Below, piece by piece: positions 1 to 9,576 of a stretch of DNA of 64,000 bases. Where the stretch lies: NCBI RefSeq assembly GCF_000473365.1, contig NZ_KI421517.1, positions 1,918,745 through 1,982,744 on the forward strand, in the 5' to 3' direction. The DNA comes from Adhaeribacter aquaticus DSM 16391 (GTDB lineage: Bacteria; Bacteroidota; Bacteroidia; Cytophagales; Hymenobacteraceae). The position numbers were made by a program, and so were the translations under genes. The notes below the pieces were generated by a model. It saw only the letters and a list, made by a program, of their open reading frames with translations, was not told the DNA's origin and ran no database searches. The stretch's first letter is position 1, and the number at the start of each line of letters is the position of its first letter.

Positions 1-657
1 CAACGTAGTTTTGGCCTCATCGTTCAGCACCATGTGGTGAGATTTGTCATCTGTTTTCCAGTTCGGGAAGGCAGCAATTACATTTATCCAATTATATCCC
101 TGCGCTTTGCGGTAGCGAACATAATCCTTAAAACCTGCTTTGGGACCAATAGGTCGTTCTTTTTCATCGTTATACCATTTAAACCGGTTGGCTCCCATGG
201 GGTACCAGGTATCGCCAATAGCAAAAAATGGCGTACCGTCGGCATGATTTAAAGCGTGCTGGTTATCGGATGCCTTTATAAAGCCCCGTCTTAATGGATT
301 TTCATTTTTCTCTTTTTCGGTCCATTCAATGGCGGTAAAGGTACCGGTTTTACCAGTCAAGCCCGTATCATTGGTGCTCGATCCGCTCTTCCAACTCCAT
401 TCGCCAGGTTGATTGGCTACTACCCGTACCCGAAACGTCTGGCCGCCATCCCAAAACCCATAAACCCGTTTATTAAATCCAGGACCAGCTAATTCTACCC
501 AAACATCAACATCGGTATAAGCGTTTTTGTAGGAGTTTTTAGCCGTAAAAGTTAGCTCTTTCATCTCCCAGACATGAACCGTTGGAGCAGCTACTGAAGT
601 CACAGAATAAAATATGAAGATTATCCATACTAAAAATAGCATTTTGAGCGATCTCAT
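1..657 (-). CDS. Exported DUF5060/DUF4038-type glycoside hydrolase (partial, N-terminal 219 residues)
   Basis: Translating the minus strand from ATG at 657 gives an open frame to the window edge, so the C-terminal part is missing. Residues 1-23 form a signal peptide (hydrophobic run LFLVWIIFIFYSV, then VAA). Residues about 28-105 look like the beta-sandwich DUF5060 domain that precedes DUF4038-type TIM-barrel glycosidases (key pieces VDVWVELAGPGF, FWDGG, VVANQPGEWSW). The barrel starts near residue 140 with DGTPFFAIGDTWYP and continues through YNWINVIAAFPNW. It shares its strand with the GH78 and GH140-like genes upstream, which suggests a shared pectin-type substrate. The exact activity cannot be decided because the catalytic part is outside the window. 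Confidence 0.8.
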   Translation of the reverse strand, partial: MRSLKMLFLVWIIFIFYSVTSVAAPTVHVWEMKELTFTAKNSYKNAYTDVDVWVELAGPGFNKRVYGFWDGGQTFRVRVVANQPGEWSWKSGSSTNDTGLTGKTGTFTAIEWTEKEKNENPLRRGFIKASDNQHALNHADGTPFFAIGDTWYPMGANRFKWYNDEKERPIGPKAGFKDYVRYRKAQGYNWINVIAAFPNWKTDDKSHHMVLNDEAKTTL

Positions 658-1156
658 GAGCAGATATGGTGAGTTAACAAAGTTTATAAAATTTCAAATT
701 AGGATATTTACAGGTTCCCGACTTTTATTTTGATCTTGCATTGACCTCCAATCAGGTGATTACTGTCATTACCATTTTAAATATATAAAAAATAAAATCG
801 CCCTGCCAGAAATTATGTTAATATGTTTTGTCAAACTTCGTTCCCCCTTCCATAAATGTAAAAGGACAAAAGAGGAAAATAACAATAACTGAAAAATAAT
901 ACCGGGCTGGCAGAAACCGGCTGGTGAATGTAAAATTACTATATACCGGACCGGGGATTACCTAACCGGCTGTAACCTGCCTCCAAACAAACCTGGCTTG
1001 GCATGGTTTTAAATTATTGCCCTTGACCAATAAACACGTTCCCGCGGCTTATTACTGGTTAAAGCACTTTGCGCAACACAGAATCCTAAAGCCCCGGTTT
1101 AGCTACTTAGCGTTACTTCTAAAAAGAATTATGGATAAAGGTGCTGAAAAAACCTT
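658..1156. other. Intergenic region, no gene seen
   Basis: This 499-bp gap lies between the partial glycosidase and the GH78 gene. Neither strand carries a convincing coding frame. The left half is AT-rich and probably holds the promoter of the downstream glycosidase; the right half contains several CCGG-rich words without a clean hairpin. I see no bacteroidete TAnnTTTG box. Confidence 0.5.
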
Positions 1157-3895
1157 CTATTTTATTTCAAACTGGTAGCTACCGGCAACCAAATCAATGG
1201 TCTGCATCAGTTCACGCCCAGACTCCTGTTTATTTTTAGCCGAAGTACCGTTCATTAGTTTTCCATTTTCATAAACTTTTTTACCTGTTTCTGCTGGCAA
1301 ATACAAAGTAGCCGAGGAATTAGCCGGAACCTTAACGGTATAAATAAGCTTATTCCCAGATTTTTTCCAGGAGGACACAATTGTACCATAGGGACTTTGG
1401 TGAGAAGCTTCGAACTGATTGAGACCAGCTACGAAATGCGGCTTCAGGATTACATGCTTAAAACCAGGTTCTGCCGGGTCGGGTTTAATGCCTCCCAGTC
1501 CTTTGTAAATCCAGGCCCCAATTTCCCCAAACATAATATGGTTAAGTGATATATCTTTTTCGGCCTGAATGTTCCAGTTTTCATAAAGCGTAGTGGCCCC
1601 ATTTTTAATCCACCAGCCCCAGGAAGGGTAGGTTTCCTGGGCAGCCACTTTATAGGCAATATCGGCATATCCGTTTTCACTTAAGGCATTCAATAAGGTC
1701 TTGGCCCCTAATAAACCAACATCTAAATGGAAATTATCGGCAGCCACTCTTCTGGCTAAATTAGCTGCGACTTTACTTTTAAGTTCATCCGGCACAATGT
1801 TCCAGTAAAGTGGAAAACTTAGCTCGGTTTGTATGCCTTTGCCATAGATACCTGTTTCTTTATTCAGGTATTTAGCATTGATAGCATTCCGGATTTTGTT
1901 GGCCAGAGCAGCATATTGTTCATAATCGGTCTGCTTGCCCAAAACTTTAGCGGCACTAGCCAAAATGGAAGCATCAACAAAATAATAACCAGAAGAAGTA
2001 AGTTCTACCGGCGATTGGGACTTAACCGGCACCCAATCCCCTAATCCCCAGGAGGTCAAGCCACCGGGGCTACTCTCAGTAATATGATCTACATAACGCT
2101 TCATATTCTGGTAGTTATCCTCCAGAATTTTGACATCACCATAGAACAAGTAAATATTCCAGGGAATAATAGCTATGGTACTGGTCCAATCGGGGCCATT
2201 GGCCCAATCGTAGCCCCACCCGCTGGTTGGAATAATGGCTGGTAAAACACCATTAGGTTGTTGCTCATCCCGGTGGTCGGCCATCCATTTTTCATAAATG
2301 GTTATCCCATCAAAACTATATAAGCCGGTTTCAATAGCTATGTGCCCATCGCCTGTCCAGCCGTTTTTCTCCCGCTGTGGGCAGTCTGTAGGGTAACCAA
2401 ATAAGTTAGCTAAATAAGAATTATTTGTGGCAGCCCAAATTTTATCAAGGGTTGGATTGGAAGATTTAACCTGTCCTACTGGCGGTACATCGCTATGCAT
2501 AAAATAACCGCTCAGGTTCTCCTGGGTTAGAGTTAAAGGCTTATTAAAAGTAACTTCTACGTACTGGTAACCTTTGTAATTAAACCGCGGCATAAACAAA
2601 TCTTCCCCTTTGCCACTTAAAATAAAAATATCTGTCTGAAAGGGATCAGTGTTATCTGTTGGACGGTAATGACCATCAATATTTGATAAATCTACATGAC
2701 CATTTTTGTATAAGCGTTCTCCGTGTTTTAAGCGTAGGACCGTACCGGCTGGGCCCTTTACTTTTATCTGGCTAACCCCCGAAATATTGCGGCCCAAGTC
2801 AAAAACATAAGTAGTATCGTTAAGCTTCTGCATGCTTTTAGCCGGAATGGCTTCAATGTTACGGATGGGATGTAACGCCTGTGCAACAATATTCTGGGAG
2901 GGAGCCGACCGATCAATAGCTCCTTTCCATTTCGAATCATTAAAGTCAACTGTATTCCACCCTGGTTGTTCCAAGCGGGCATCATAATGTTCGGCGGTAT
3001 ATATGCTATTAAATATTACCGGGCTTAATGCTGTTTTCCAATCCCGGCCCGAAGTAACTGTTTCTACGGTGCCATCTTCGTAAGTAATCCGAAGATCCAG
3101 GCAAAAAGCTGGCCGGGCCCGCCATGGTGCCTCATGAAAATACCACACCGCTGTAGACTGGTGATTGAACCACCCATTCCCTAACAATACGCCTATGGCA
3201 TTCTGCCCACTCTTGAGTTGCGAGGTAACATCGTGCGTTACGTACAAGGTGCGACGATCGAAGCGGGTATACATAGGATCCAGGCGGTGATTGCTCACTT
3301 TTTTGCCATTGAGGTATAACTCATACAAACCACCTACAGCTATATAAGCCCGGGCTGATTTTACTTTTTTGGAGGCAGTGAAAGCTTTCCGGAAATAAGG
3401 CGCTGGTTTCAGATTAACATCTCGGGAATCACTAATCCAGGCTCCTTGCCAATTTTGCTTATTCATCAACCCGGTCTCGAAACTGGCCATTTTGCCTAAG
3501 CCTCCTTTTTGCCCCTCCTTGTCCCAAACATCCACCCGCCAGAAATATTTGGTAAAAGGTTGTAGAGCATTGCCTTTATATACCACCAGGTTTGCATCGG
3601 AACTAATCTTGCCACTATCCCAGCTATTGCCTCTTCCCTGACTTACCGCTAAGGAATCAGTACCGACGAATACCTGATAAGCCGTTTGCTTCGCCCCTCT
3701 TCGGGTATCTTCTAAGCGCCAGGCAAGACGAGGATTTGGAGCGTCTATGCCTATTGGATTAATTAAATGTTCGCTTCTTAGGTATGTAGACACACATGGT
3801 GTAGCACCCAAAGATGAAGAAGGTAAAAAATAATTACATAATAAAATGAATAAGAAAATTAAGTACCGATAACTGGTTTTCTTAAGGAGGATCAT
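1157..3895 (-). CDS. Alpha-L-rhamnosidase, glycoside hydrolase family 78
   Basis: This 912-residue exported enzyme is expected to remove terminal alpha-L-rhamnose from plant glycans in the periplasm or at the cell surface. A signal peptide spans about residues 1-30 (hydrophobic YLIFLFILLCNYFL). The family layout is visible in order: an Fn3-like domain at about 35-130, a carbohydrate-binding-like N-domain at about 150-335 (VGGLYELYLNGKKVSNHRLD), a beta domain at about 345-470, an alpha/alpha barrel at about 475-815 and a C-terminal beta domain. The GH78 signature DCPQREKNGWTGD lies near residue 505 and carries the conserved acidic residues. A second acidic site sits in TTLYENW near residue 768, where the family has its general base. 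Length is normal. The rhamnose catabolic genes nearby would use the product. Confidence 0.93.
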   Translation of the reverse strand: MILLKKTSYRYLIFLFILLCNYFLPSSSLGATPCVSTYLRSEHLINPIGIDAPNPRLAWRLEDTRRGAKQTAYQVFVGTDSLAVSQGRGNSWDSGKISSDANLVVYKGNALQPFTKYFWRVDVWDKEGQKGGLGKMASFETGLMNKQNWQGAWISDSRDVNLKPAPYFRKAFTASKKVKSARAYIAVGGLYELYLNGKKVSNHRLDPMYTRFDRRTLYVTHDVTSQLKSGQNAIGVLLGNGWFNHQSTAVWYFHEAPWRARPAFCLDLRITYEDGTVETVTSGRDWKTALSPVIFNSIYTAEHYDARLEQPGWNTVDFNDSKWKGAIDRSAPSQNIVAQALHPIRNIEAIPAKSMQKLNDTTYVFDLGRNISGVSQIKVKGPAGTVLRLKHGERLYKNGHVDLSNIDGHYRPTDNTDPFQTDIFILSGKGEDLFMPRFNYKGYQYVEVTFNKPLTLTQENLSGYFMHSDVPPVGQVKSSNPTLDKIWAATNNSYLANLFGYPTDCPQREKNGWTGDGHIAIETGLYSFDGITIYEKWMADHRDEQQPNGVLPAIIPTSGWGYDWANGPDWTSTIAIIPWNIYLFYGDVKILEDNYQNMKRYVDHITESSPGGLTSWGLGDWVPVKSQSPVELTSSGYYFVDASILASAAKVLGKQTDYEQYAALANKIRNAINAKYLNKETGIYGKGIQTELSFPLYWNIVPDELKSKVAANLARRVAADNFHLDVGLLGAKTLLNALSENGYADIAYKVAAQETYPSWGWWIKNGATTLYENWNIQAEKDISLNHIMFGEIGAWIYKGLGGIKPDPAEPGFKHVILKPHFVAGLNQFEASHQSPYGTIVSSWKKSGNKLIYTVKVPANSSATLYLPAETGKKVYENGKLMNGTSAKNKQESGRELMQTIDLVAGSYQFEIK

Positions 3896-4188
3896 TTGGT
3901 TTATATGTATCTAATTTAGTTACTGCTTTTTGTATTTACCAACTTTTGCCTTGCCAGTTGGGTTTTACTTTTCTCCTTGATTGGGGTAGAAGCCCTATGT
4001 TAGAGAAAATTATGCAAAAGAATCAAGAAAATTCAAATAGAGGCCCCCTACCCCCACTCGCTGGCCGCTCGAACAATAATTCGACATTTTTGCCCCCGTC
4101 ACTGTTGTTCCTTTAACCTCTTTCTTTGGAGCTGTATTAAAAAAGCTCTCCTCTTAGTTTAGGAGGGGCAGGGGCGGTGAAATTTTAT
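3896..4188. other. Intergenic region between GH140-like and GH78 genes
   Basis: This 293-bp gap contains a terminator-like hairpin close to the end of the GH140-like gene and a C-rich stretch near 4043-4065. No open frame is visible. The GH78 promoter should lie in its lower part, but I cannot point to a clear box. Confidence 0.4.
4138..4166 (-). terminator. Candidate terminator of the GH140-like gene
   Basis: On the minus strand, about 25 bases after the stop at 4189, the sequence reads CTCCT, an eight-base loop, AGGAG, then AGCTTTTTT. The stem is short, but the U-run directly follows it. A Rho-independent terminator is likely. Confidence 0.4.
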
Positions 4189-5565
4189 TTATAATATAGG
4201 AAATCTCCTGCAGGCATCATCCAGCACCAGCACCCAATCCTGATCATCGCCTTTTGTAGGTGGCATAAATTTTAGTTTACCGGTATTTTTATGGGCTCCA
4301 GCTTTAGTTGATTTGCCGGTTCTTGGATCGAACCAAAATGCATTTACCTGTTTGCCGGATATTTTGCCCATATTTACCTCAAATGGGTTGCCGGAAGCCG
4401 AATAAATAAAGGCATAGTCTTTTCCCCGGGTGGCTTGTATGCGTTCCTGCTGGTTATCTGGTGAGTTGGTGATTAAGGATTGATCCGGTACGCGGTCTAA
4501 CATAGGCCGGGACTCTATAAGCTTGCGCACATCCGTCATGGCATTGGCGCCGGGCAAGTCTAAAGATTCGTACCAAAATCTAGTAGGGTTAATCGTAGGT
4601 TTTCTGCCGGGAGCATACATTTGCCAGATATTATTGCAGCCGTAAGTAAAGCCATGGGCGCCGGCAAATAAGCTGATGTAAGCCCGGCGGCGGATATCCA
4701 CAACTTGAGCATACCCATTTTTAGTATCGAAGCAAACTGGAATTTCCTCATAAAGCGGTTCTCCGTCCATGGTTGGTTTTACCGGAGTACGGTTATAATC
4801 GCCACCCATTAATTCCCAAACTTTCACATCAGGGCAATGTCCGGTCTGGAACATATTAAAGTCTAACCAATCGTCCTGCTGAAACCAGGTAGAAGAACTT
4901 CCTTCTTTTTGCGGCTGCGGGTGGTAGGTCATCAGGGCATTTTCCTGGCCTCCCACCCCTTCGGTAATGCCTTTGGCTAAGGAGCGCCAAATCTCCACAT
5001 CCTGAGAATTCTCCCGCGGATTTCTATCTCCCCCAATAACCCAGATAATATTCTTTTTATTCTTGTACCGGTTGCCCAGATACTTGCCGTACGTGTAAAT
5101 ATTTTGAGTATTAAAAATTTCCGGACCTACACCCCATTTATTTTTAAATACTTTATCGCCCCAGGTAGGCAGCATAGCAATATACAAACCCAGTTCTTCT
5201 GCTTTATTTACGATAAAATCTACGTGCTCAAAATAAGCTTCATTGGGTTTGGCTGGATCATCATTTATAAGTGGGGTTTGGCCATAAGGATTGGGATCGT
5301 GTAAACCGTCATGTTCTGCTAATACTACGGCCTGGATAGCGGTAAAGCCTTTTTCTGCCCTATTCTTTAAATAAGTAGTAGCTTCTTCCCGATTTAACCG
5401 ATGAAAGAGCTCCCAGGCAGTATCTCCTAAATAAAAGAAGGGTTTACCATTCTTGTAAACCAGATATCGGCCATTATCACTCACCCGCAAATTGGTTTGC
5501 GCACTGGTTAAATTTTGTAAAGCGAAGGTTAGCAGGGTTATTATAAGTAATCTTTTACAATCCAT
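4189..5565 (-). CDS. GH140-like glycoside hydrolase (DUF4038 barrel plus PF12904 C-terminal domain), probable apiosidase
   Basis: This 458-residue exported protein has a signal peptide at 1-22 (LLIITLLTFALQNLTSA followed by QTN). Residues about 26-350 form the DUF4038 TIM barrel (PFFYLGDTAWELFHRLNREE near the start). Residues about 365-452 match the small beta domain named after a putative collagen-binding domain. The same two-domain layout is known for GH140, the family of the Bacteroides apiosidase BT1012 acting on rhamnogalacturonan II. Candidate catalytic acids are the Asp in VIGGDRNP (about 179) and the Glu in MDGEPLYEE (about 267), matching the Asp/Glu arrangement of that family as I recall it. 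It lies upstream of GH78 on the same strand. Family assignment is firm; apiose specificity is inferred. Confidence 0.85.
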   Translation of the reverse strand: MDCKRLLIITLLTFALQNLTSAQTNLRVSDNGRYLVYKNGKPFFYLGDTAWELFHRLNREEATTYLKNRAEKGFTAIQAVVLAEHDGLHDPNPYGQTPLINDDPAKPNEAYFEHVDFIVNKAEELGLYIAMLPTWGDKVFKNKWGVGPEIFNTQNIYTYGKYLGNRYKNKKNIIWVIGGDRNPRENSQDVEIWRSLAKGITEGVGGQENALMTYHPQPQKEGSSSTWFQQDDWLDFNMFQTGHCPDVKVWELMGGDYNRTPVKPTMDGEPLYEEIPVCFDTKNGYAQVVDIRRRAYISLFAGAHGFTYGCNNIWQMYAPGRKPTINPTRFWYESLDLPGANAMTDVRKLIESRPMLDRVPDQSLITNSPDNQQERIQATRGKDYAFIYSASGNPFEVNMGKISGKQVNAFWFDPRTGKSTKAGAHKNTGKLKFMPPTKGDDQDWVLVLDDACRRFPIL

Positions 5566-5603
5566 TTTGGTAAAGTATCGTGGTCTTATTAACTTTTTAT
5601 TCA

Positions 5604-5661
5604 GTCATGGCGAACCTGTCGAGGACTCTATAACTTACCGAAGAAGCGGTAATAGTTATAG
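5604..5661. repeat. Dispersed hairpin repeat, diverged copy
   Basis: The left arm begins GTCATGGCGAACCTGTCGAG, a diverged form of the family consensus. It is followed by an imperfect inverted repeat CTATAACTTACCG / CGGTAATAGTTATAG. The distal closing arm is not recognisable. Confidence 0.55.
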
Positions 5662-5970
5662 CCTTTTCTGATGAGAGCACTTTATAAGCACTAGAATATT
5701 AATTTAAATTTACAAGCTAAGAAAAGTAATAATAAAGTCTTAAGTGTTATGACCTGTTCTGTACCCACCGAAATTTAAACTGAAGCTTATTTCAAGACTT
5801 TTAACAATAAGAATGATTTATGAAATAAATATTACTTTCCTTCCATTCTATAAATGAATTTCCTTTGAATTTTACTTAAGAATTAAAATAACTATGATTT
5901 TTCAAGTGTAAAAAATAATTAGTTATCCTAAGCTTTGGGGATGGAGGCAGTTATTAAAAAGACCCGATTA

Positions 5971-6021
5971 CATTCTGGCTGAGCCGGTAATATTTAGATT
6001 CTTCGGCAGGCTCAGAATGAC
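5971..6021. repeat. Dispersed hairpin repeat, short copy
   Basis: Read on the minus strand it starts GTCATTCTGAGCCTGCCGAA and closes with GGCTCAGCCAGAATG. It is thus an inverted repeat with a shortened loop compared with the other copies in the window. Confidence 0.7.
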
Positions 6022-6069
6022 AAAGTGCATTGGCTTTATTTGGCATATGGCTTTCTGACGTTTCTGTTA

Positions 6070-7101
6070 TTAAAGGGACTTTCTGAGATTCAGGTAAAAC
6101 GGCACTTCTATATGCTCCTTCGATTTATTTAAGATAAGTTCCGCAGCCCGAAGACCCATTTCCTTAAAATCAGTAGAAATAGTGGTAATGCCATTAAGGA
6201 TAAATTTCTTCAGGGCTGTTTCATTATAGGATATTACCCCAACCTGCTTCCCTACTTCGAGCTTTAATGATATAATCTGCTCCAGCAAACAGGTTAAATC
6301 ATCTTCCATCAGGTTTATGTACACATTTCCCTCCTGAATCACTTCACTGGAAATATCGTGAATTACCTGGTAATTAAAAGCGTACTCCTGACAGAAATCA
6401 ATAAACCCTTTTACAATATCCTGGGGATAATAACTGTTTTCGGGAACAATGATATTTAGTGTATGGTACTGACCCAATCTTTCTTTCGCTTGTTCTAATG
6501 CCCCATAAATATCTTTAGAAAAATTTTCAAAAACAGCCCCATATTCGCCCGCAACACCCGGCATTACCTTATCTAACAAAATTAACTTCTCTTTCGGAAT
6601 GGTGTTAATAATGTCGTGGGCATTCTCGCCCCCTTCTGTAAAATGCGGAATAATGACATAATGGGAATATTCTTCCTGTTTTTGCAGGATAAGCTTTTTG
6701 AATAAGTTGAAGTTGTTGTTATAGATGTAAAAGTCAATGGCTACATTTTCACCGAGTGCAGTTACAAAAGCATCATAAATTATTTTTTTATGGGCACTTA
6801 GTTTATTAAACAGCAGGAAAATCTTAAGTACCTGTTTCATTTGGGTACTTTTTACAAAATACCCTTTGCCATGCACCGAACTGATAATCCCTATTTTTTT
6901 TAAATACAAATAACTTTTTACTGCCGTATCCCGCGAAACGTCCAGTTCCAGATTTAACTCATTGATAGATGGCAATACACTATTCTTTTGCAGCTTACCC
7001 ACTTCTATGGCACGTAAAATAGAATTGGTAATTTGCAGGTATTTAGGGGTTGCCGAATATTCATCAATCTGAAATAAACTACGAATTTCCTGATGGGTCA
7101 T
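6070..7101 (-). CDS. GntR-family transcriptional regulator with sugar-binding (LacI/PBP-like) effector domain
   Basis: Residues about 12-80 form a GntR-type winged helix (LQITNSILRAIEVGKL, then LPSINELNLELDVSRDTAVK and GIISSVHGKGYFV). Residues about 90-343 resemble a periplasmic-binding-protein-like effector domain, ending with ISTDFKEMGLRAAELIL as in LacI/AraR-type regulators. This GntR-plus-PBP design is typical of sugar regulators in Bacteroidota. Its position between the glycosidases and the rhamnose genes, on the same strand, suggests it senses L-rhamnose or a rhamnose metabolite and controls both groups. That role is inferred from context; no operator was identified. Confidence 0.85.
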   Translation of the reverse strand: MTHQEIRSLFQIDEYSATPKYLQITNSILRAIEVGKLQKNSVLPSINELNLELDVSRDTAVKSYLYLKKIGIISSVHGKGYFVKSTQMKQVLKIFLLFNKLSAHKKIIYDAFVTALGENVAIDFYIYNNNFNLFKKLILQKQEEYSHYVIIPHFTEGGENAHDIINTIPKEKLILLDKVMPGVAGEYGAVFENFSKDIYGALEQAKERLGQYHTLNIIVPENSYYPQDIVKGFIDFCQEYAFNYQVIHDISSEVIQEGNVYINLMEDDLTCLLEQIISLKLEVGKQVGVISYNETALKKFILNGITTISTDFKEMGLRAAELILNKSKEHIEVPFYLNLRKSL

Positions 7102-7233
7102 TTTGGTTGTAAGAGTTTTCTAGAGAAATATAAGGTGTTTTGTTAAATAAAAAATCTTAGACTTATTCTAAAAAGTAAAGTTTTCCTTGTGCAAGATTGC
7201 ATCTTCTTTTGGTCTCGTGCTAATTGGTTTCTT

Positions 7234-7345
7234 GATCTCTGTTAGCTCATGGCCGCGAGGCGTGGTTTGGTCAATCGGGTAGACTAGTCTTTCTCCAACG
7301 CCAAGATTCTAATAGGCCCTCACCGTTTAAATTATTAAATTCTTT
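7234..7345 (+). repeat. Composite repeat copy A (internally deleted)
   Basis: It shares blocks with 11327-11485 in the same order and orientation: GCTCATGGCCGCG, then GGGTAG, then ATTCTA-AGGCCCT-ACCG. About 50 bases of the middle are missing compared with copy B. Both copies are followed after about 20 bases by a GTCATCCTGAGC hairpin. Confidence 0.7.
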
Positions 7346-7364
7346 TTCAGTATTTCAGCTTTTA

Positions 7365-7445
7365 GTCATCCTGAGCTCGTCGAAGGATCTAACACATACT
7401 ATTATTTGCGGTAAGATTAAAATTTATCGCCAGACTCGAAATGAC
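7365..7445. repeat. Dispersed GTCATCCTGAGC hairpin repeat
   Basis: The left arm starts GTCATCCTGAGCTCGTCGAA at 7365. The right arm ends with GACTCGAAATGAC at 7445. The interior contains the GGTAAG-type core seen in other copies. Confidence 0.75.
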
Positions 7446-7719
7446 TGGCCTGTTCTATCTTGCTAAAAGATTCTATTTTACCTATTTAGTACCAATGACT
7501 ATAAAACATAAATAATATAATGATGGAAAATTAAACCTTAGGTTTATATTCCACTATTATATTAAAAAATCCCTTCCAAATAAGGAGCATAAAGTCTTGC
7601 TAAAAATACCTCAGTTACAGTTCGCTTGTCTCCTGATTAAATTCTTAATCTAAAAGGTTGTTTTTATATAGGTTGAAATAATGACTTGAATAACAAATAA
7701 TAATGGCTACATAATTTGT

Positions 7720-7861
7720 GTCATCCCGAGCGAAGTCGAGGGATCTAAGTAATAAAACCAGGTATTTACAAACGCAGGCAGTAAAGACTTATTAAAGAGC
7801 GGTAAGTAATAGATCCTTCGGCTTCGCTCAGGATGACGTTATTGAGCAAGCTCAGGATGAC
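7720..7861. repeat. Dispersed GTCATCCCGAGC hairpin repeat with extra right arm
   Basis: The left arm GTCATCCCGAGCGAAGTCGA (7720) pairs with TTCGGCTTCGCTCAGGATGAC ending at 7837. A second right-arm fragment, GAGCAAGCTCAGGATGAC, follows and ends at 7861, so the copy carries a partial duplication. Confidence 0.8.
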
Positions 7862-8165
7862 TATTTTGAACAAGCCAAAAAAAATAGATTAAAGGCCAGG
7901 TCTTAAAGAGAAGCAATATATGTCTGGCTGAGAGACCTTTTGCAGAAGTGTCTGCTGAGTTTTTGGTGTTGTGCTTACTAACATTCAGTAGCTAAGCATG
8001 AAAAGGAAAGCCTAGCAGCCCGGACTGACAGACGATGCCTACTGGATGTGAGCAAACTCGAACCTAAACCATACTATTAGTACAACCCGTTAAAAGAAGT
8101 ACTCATTTAAAATAAAACTGGACCCTTAAATCAGCTTTAAATAAAAACCCATAAATAAACTTCTG

Positions 8166-9575
8166 CTATTTCTTCACTTTACTATAAGACCCCAACTTCT
8201 GCCTATTCGCATAATATTTTAACTCAATTAAATCATTCGGCAGCGGCTTTTCATTCCAGCTTTGGTGGATGGCCAAAGCTGCCCCCATGGCTGTGGCTTG
8301 CGCCATTGAAGCTGCAAACACTTCCTTATCCGGAAACAGTTGCGCCAGGGCATTCATGTAAATACTGTTTTTACTAAACCCACCATCTACAAAAATGCGT
8401 TTTACAGGCTTGCCTTTTAACACCAAATTAGTTGCACCTAATTGTAGGGTAGCCAAGTCCAGCACCAGCTGGTGATAGGCTTCTTCATCCGAAGTAAATT
8501 GGGACAAATCACGGTTAGCAAAACTAGATTTTGGCATTAAGTTATCAGATTGTATAGCCTGGATATTTTCCTGTTGATTTTCCAGTTGCTTACTTAATAG
8601 CTCCGGATTATACTCTAAGGTTTTGTATCGGGCCGGACTCTGATGAAAGTGTTCAGCAATACGTTTTACCTGTTGTTCGTGCTCATAACCGGCAAATAAT
8701 CGGGAAGCTTTTACGGGTTTGCCTAAGTAATTCATGTAGCACAAACAATCTTGTTTTAATTCTTCGGCGGTTAAGGGCGAATCGTTAAATGGATTGAGGC
8801 TGATGCACCAGGTACCCGTTGAAATTAAAACAAAAGGCTCATGAAAATTAACCAGGTACGGGGTTAAAGCAGCTGAACTGTCGTGCATGCCAATGCCTAC
8901 TTTAAATTCAAAGCCCGGTATAAAGGCTGGCACTACTGCATCCGCCTGCACTATAGGAGCCAGCTTATCAGCAATTCCCTCCTCTCTAACCCAATCATGG
9001 TACGTATTACGTCTGTAGTCCCACATGCTGGTATGGCAACCCAGGCTGGTTTTATCGGAGAAATAATGGCCCGACAATAAATAAGATAGATATTGAGGCA
9101 AATGCAGGGCTACTTTTATCTTTTCAAATACCTCCGGTTTCTCGTATTTAATCCGGTAGAGCTGCATGCCGGAATTTAAACTACCTAATACCGGGGATGC
9201 CGTTTGAGCTGAGAGTTTTTCTTCGCCACCGTATTTCTGGTAAAACTGTTTTTTGAGCTCTTCCGGGTAAGGTTTCAGGTAATTGTAGAGCGGAGTAACG
9301 GGCTTGCCAGTTTCGCCTAAATACACAAAACTGGCCCCATAGGTTGAGAAGTTTACGGCTTTTACCGTGAAGTCCTGGTTGTGGATTATCTCCTGCAGTG
9401 AATCAAACACCGAACTTTGAAGGCTTTCCAGGTTTTCGCAGGGGTCGCCGTCTTCATCAACGGTTTCATTAAACTTTGCTGATCGTTCAAACACAATTTT
9501 ATAGTGCTGATCGAAAAGCAAAAGCTTTTTATTAGTCTTGCCAACATCAAAGATGGCGATAACAGGAGTAGCCAT
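8166..9575 (-). CDS. rhaB: Rhamnulokinase (FGGY carbohydrate kinase)
   Basis: The enzyme phosphorylates L-rhamnulose to L-rhamnulose-1-phosphate using ATP. The start is placed at ATG 9575 (MATPVIAIFDVGKTNKK), because this puts the FGGY N-terminal phosphate-binding motif near residue 10. A start six codons upstream (9593) is possible and would overlap the isomerase by 17 bases. The chosen start lies one base after the isomerase stop codon. Motifs include DVGKTNKKLLLFD, the adenosine-binding LISTGTWCISLNP in the middle, and RIFVDGGFSKNS in the C-terminal ATPase lobe. About 469 residues is normal for the family. It is the last gene of the rhaM-rhaI-rhaB run and is followed by a long repeat-filled gap. 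Confidence 0.9.
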   Translation of the reverse strand: MATPVIAIFDVGKTNKKLLLFDQHYKIVFERSAKFNETVDEDGDPCENLESLQSSVFDSLQEIIHNQDFTVKAVNFSTYGASFVYLGETGKPVTPLYNYLKPYPEELKKQFYQKYGGEEKLSAQTASPVLGSLNSGMQLYRIKYEKPEVFEKIKVALHLPQYLSYLLSGHYFSDKTSLGCHTSMWDYRRNTYHDWVREEGIADKLAPIVQADAVVPAFIPGFEFKVGIGMHDSSAALTPYLVNFHEPFVLISTGTWCISLNPFNDSPLTAEELKQDCLCYMNYLGKPVKASRLFAGYEHEQQVKRIAEHFHQSPARYKTLEYNPELLSKQLENQQENIQAIQSDNLMPKSSFANRDLSQFTSDEEAYHQLVLDLATLQLGATNLVLKGKPVKRIFVDGGFSKNSIYMNALAQLFPDKEVFAASMAQATAMGAALAIHQSWNEKPLPNDLIELKYYANRQKLGSYSKVKK

Positions 9576-9576
9576 G

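Larger units (their letters stand above)
5566..6069. other. Intergenic region with two hairpin repeats
   Basis: This 504-bp gap separates the GntR-type regulator from the GH140-like gene. It contains two members of the dispersed GTCATnnnGAnC repeat family (5604-5661 and 5971-6021), with AT-rich sequence between them that probably includes the promoter of the GH140-like gene. No coding frame is apparent. Confidence 0.5.
7102..8165. other. Repeat-rich intergenic region (1064 bp)
   Basis: This long gap between rhaB and the regulator holds a diverged composite repeat (7234-7345), two hairpin repeats (7365-7445 and 7720-7861), and unique AT-rich sequence. No convincing gene is present on either strand. 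A segment at 7900-8090 has somewhat higher GC content but no usable frame. Confidence 0.6.
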
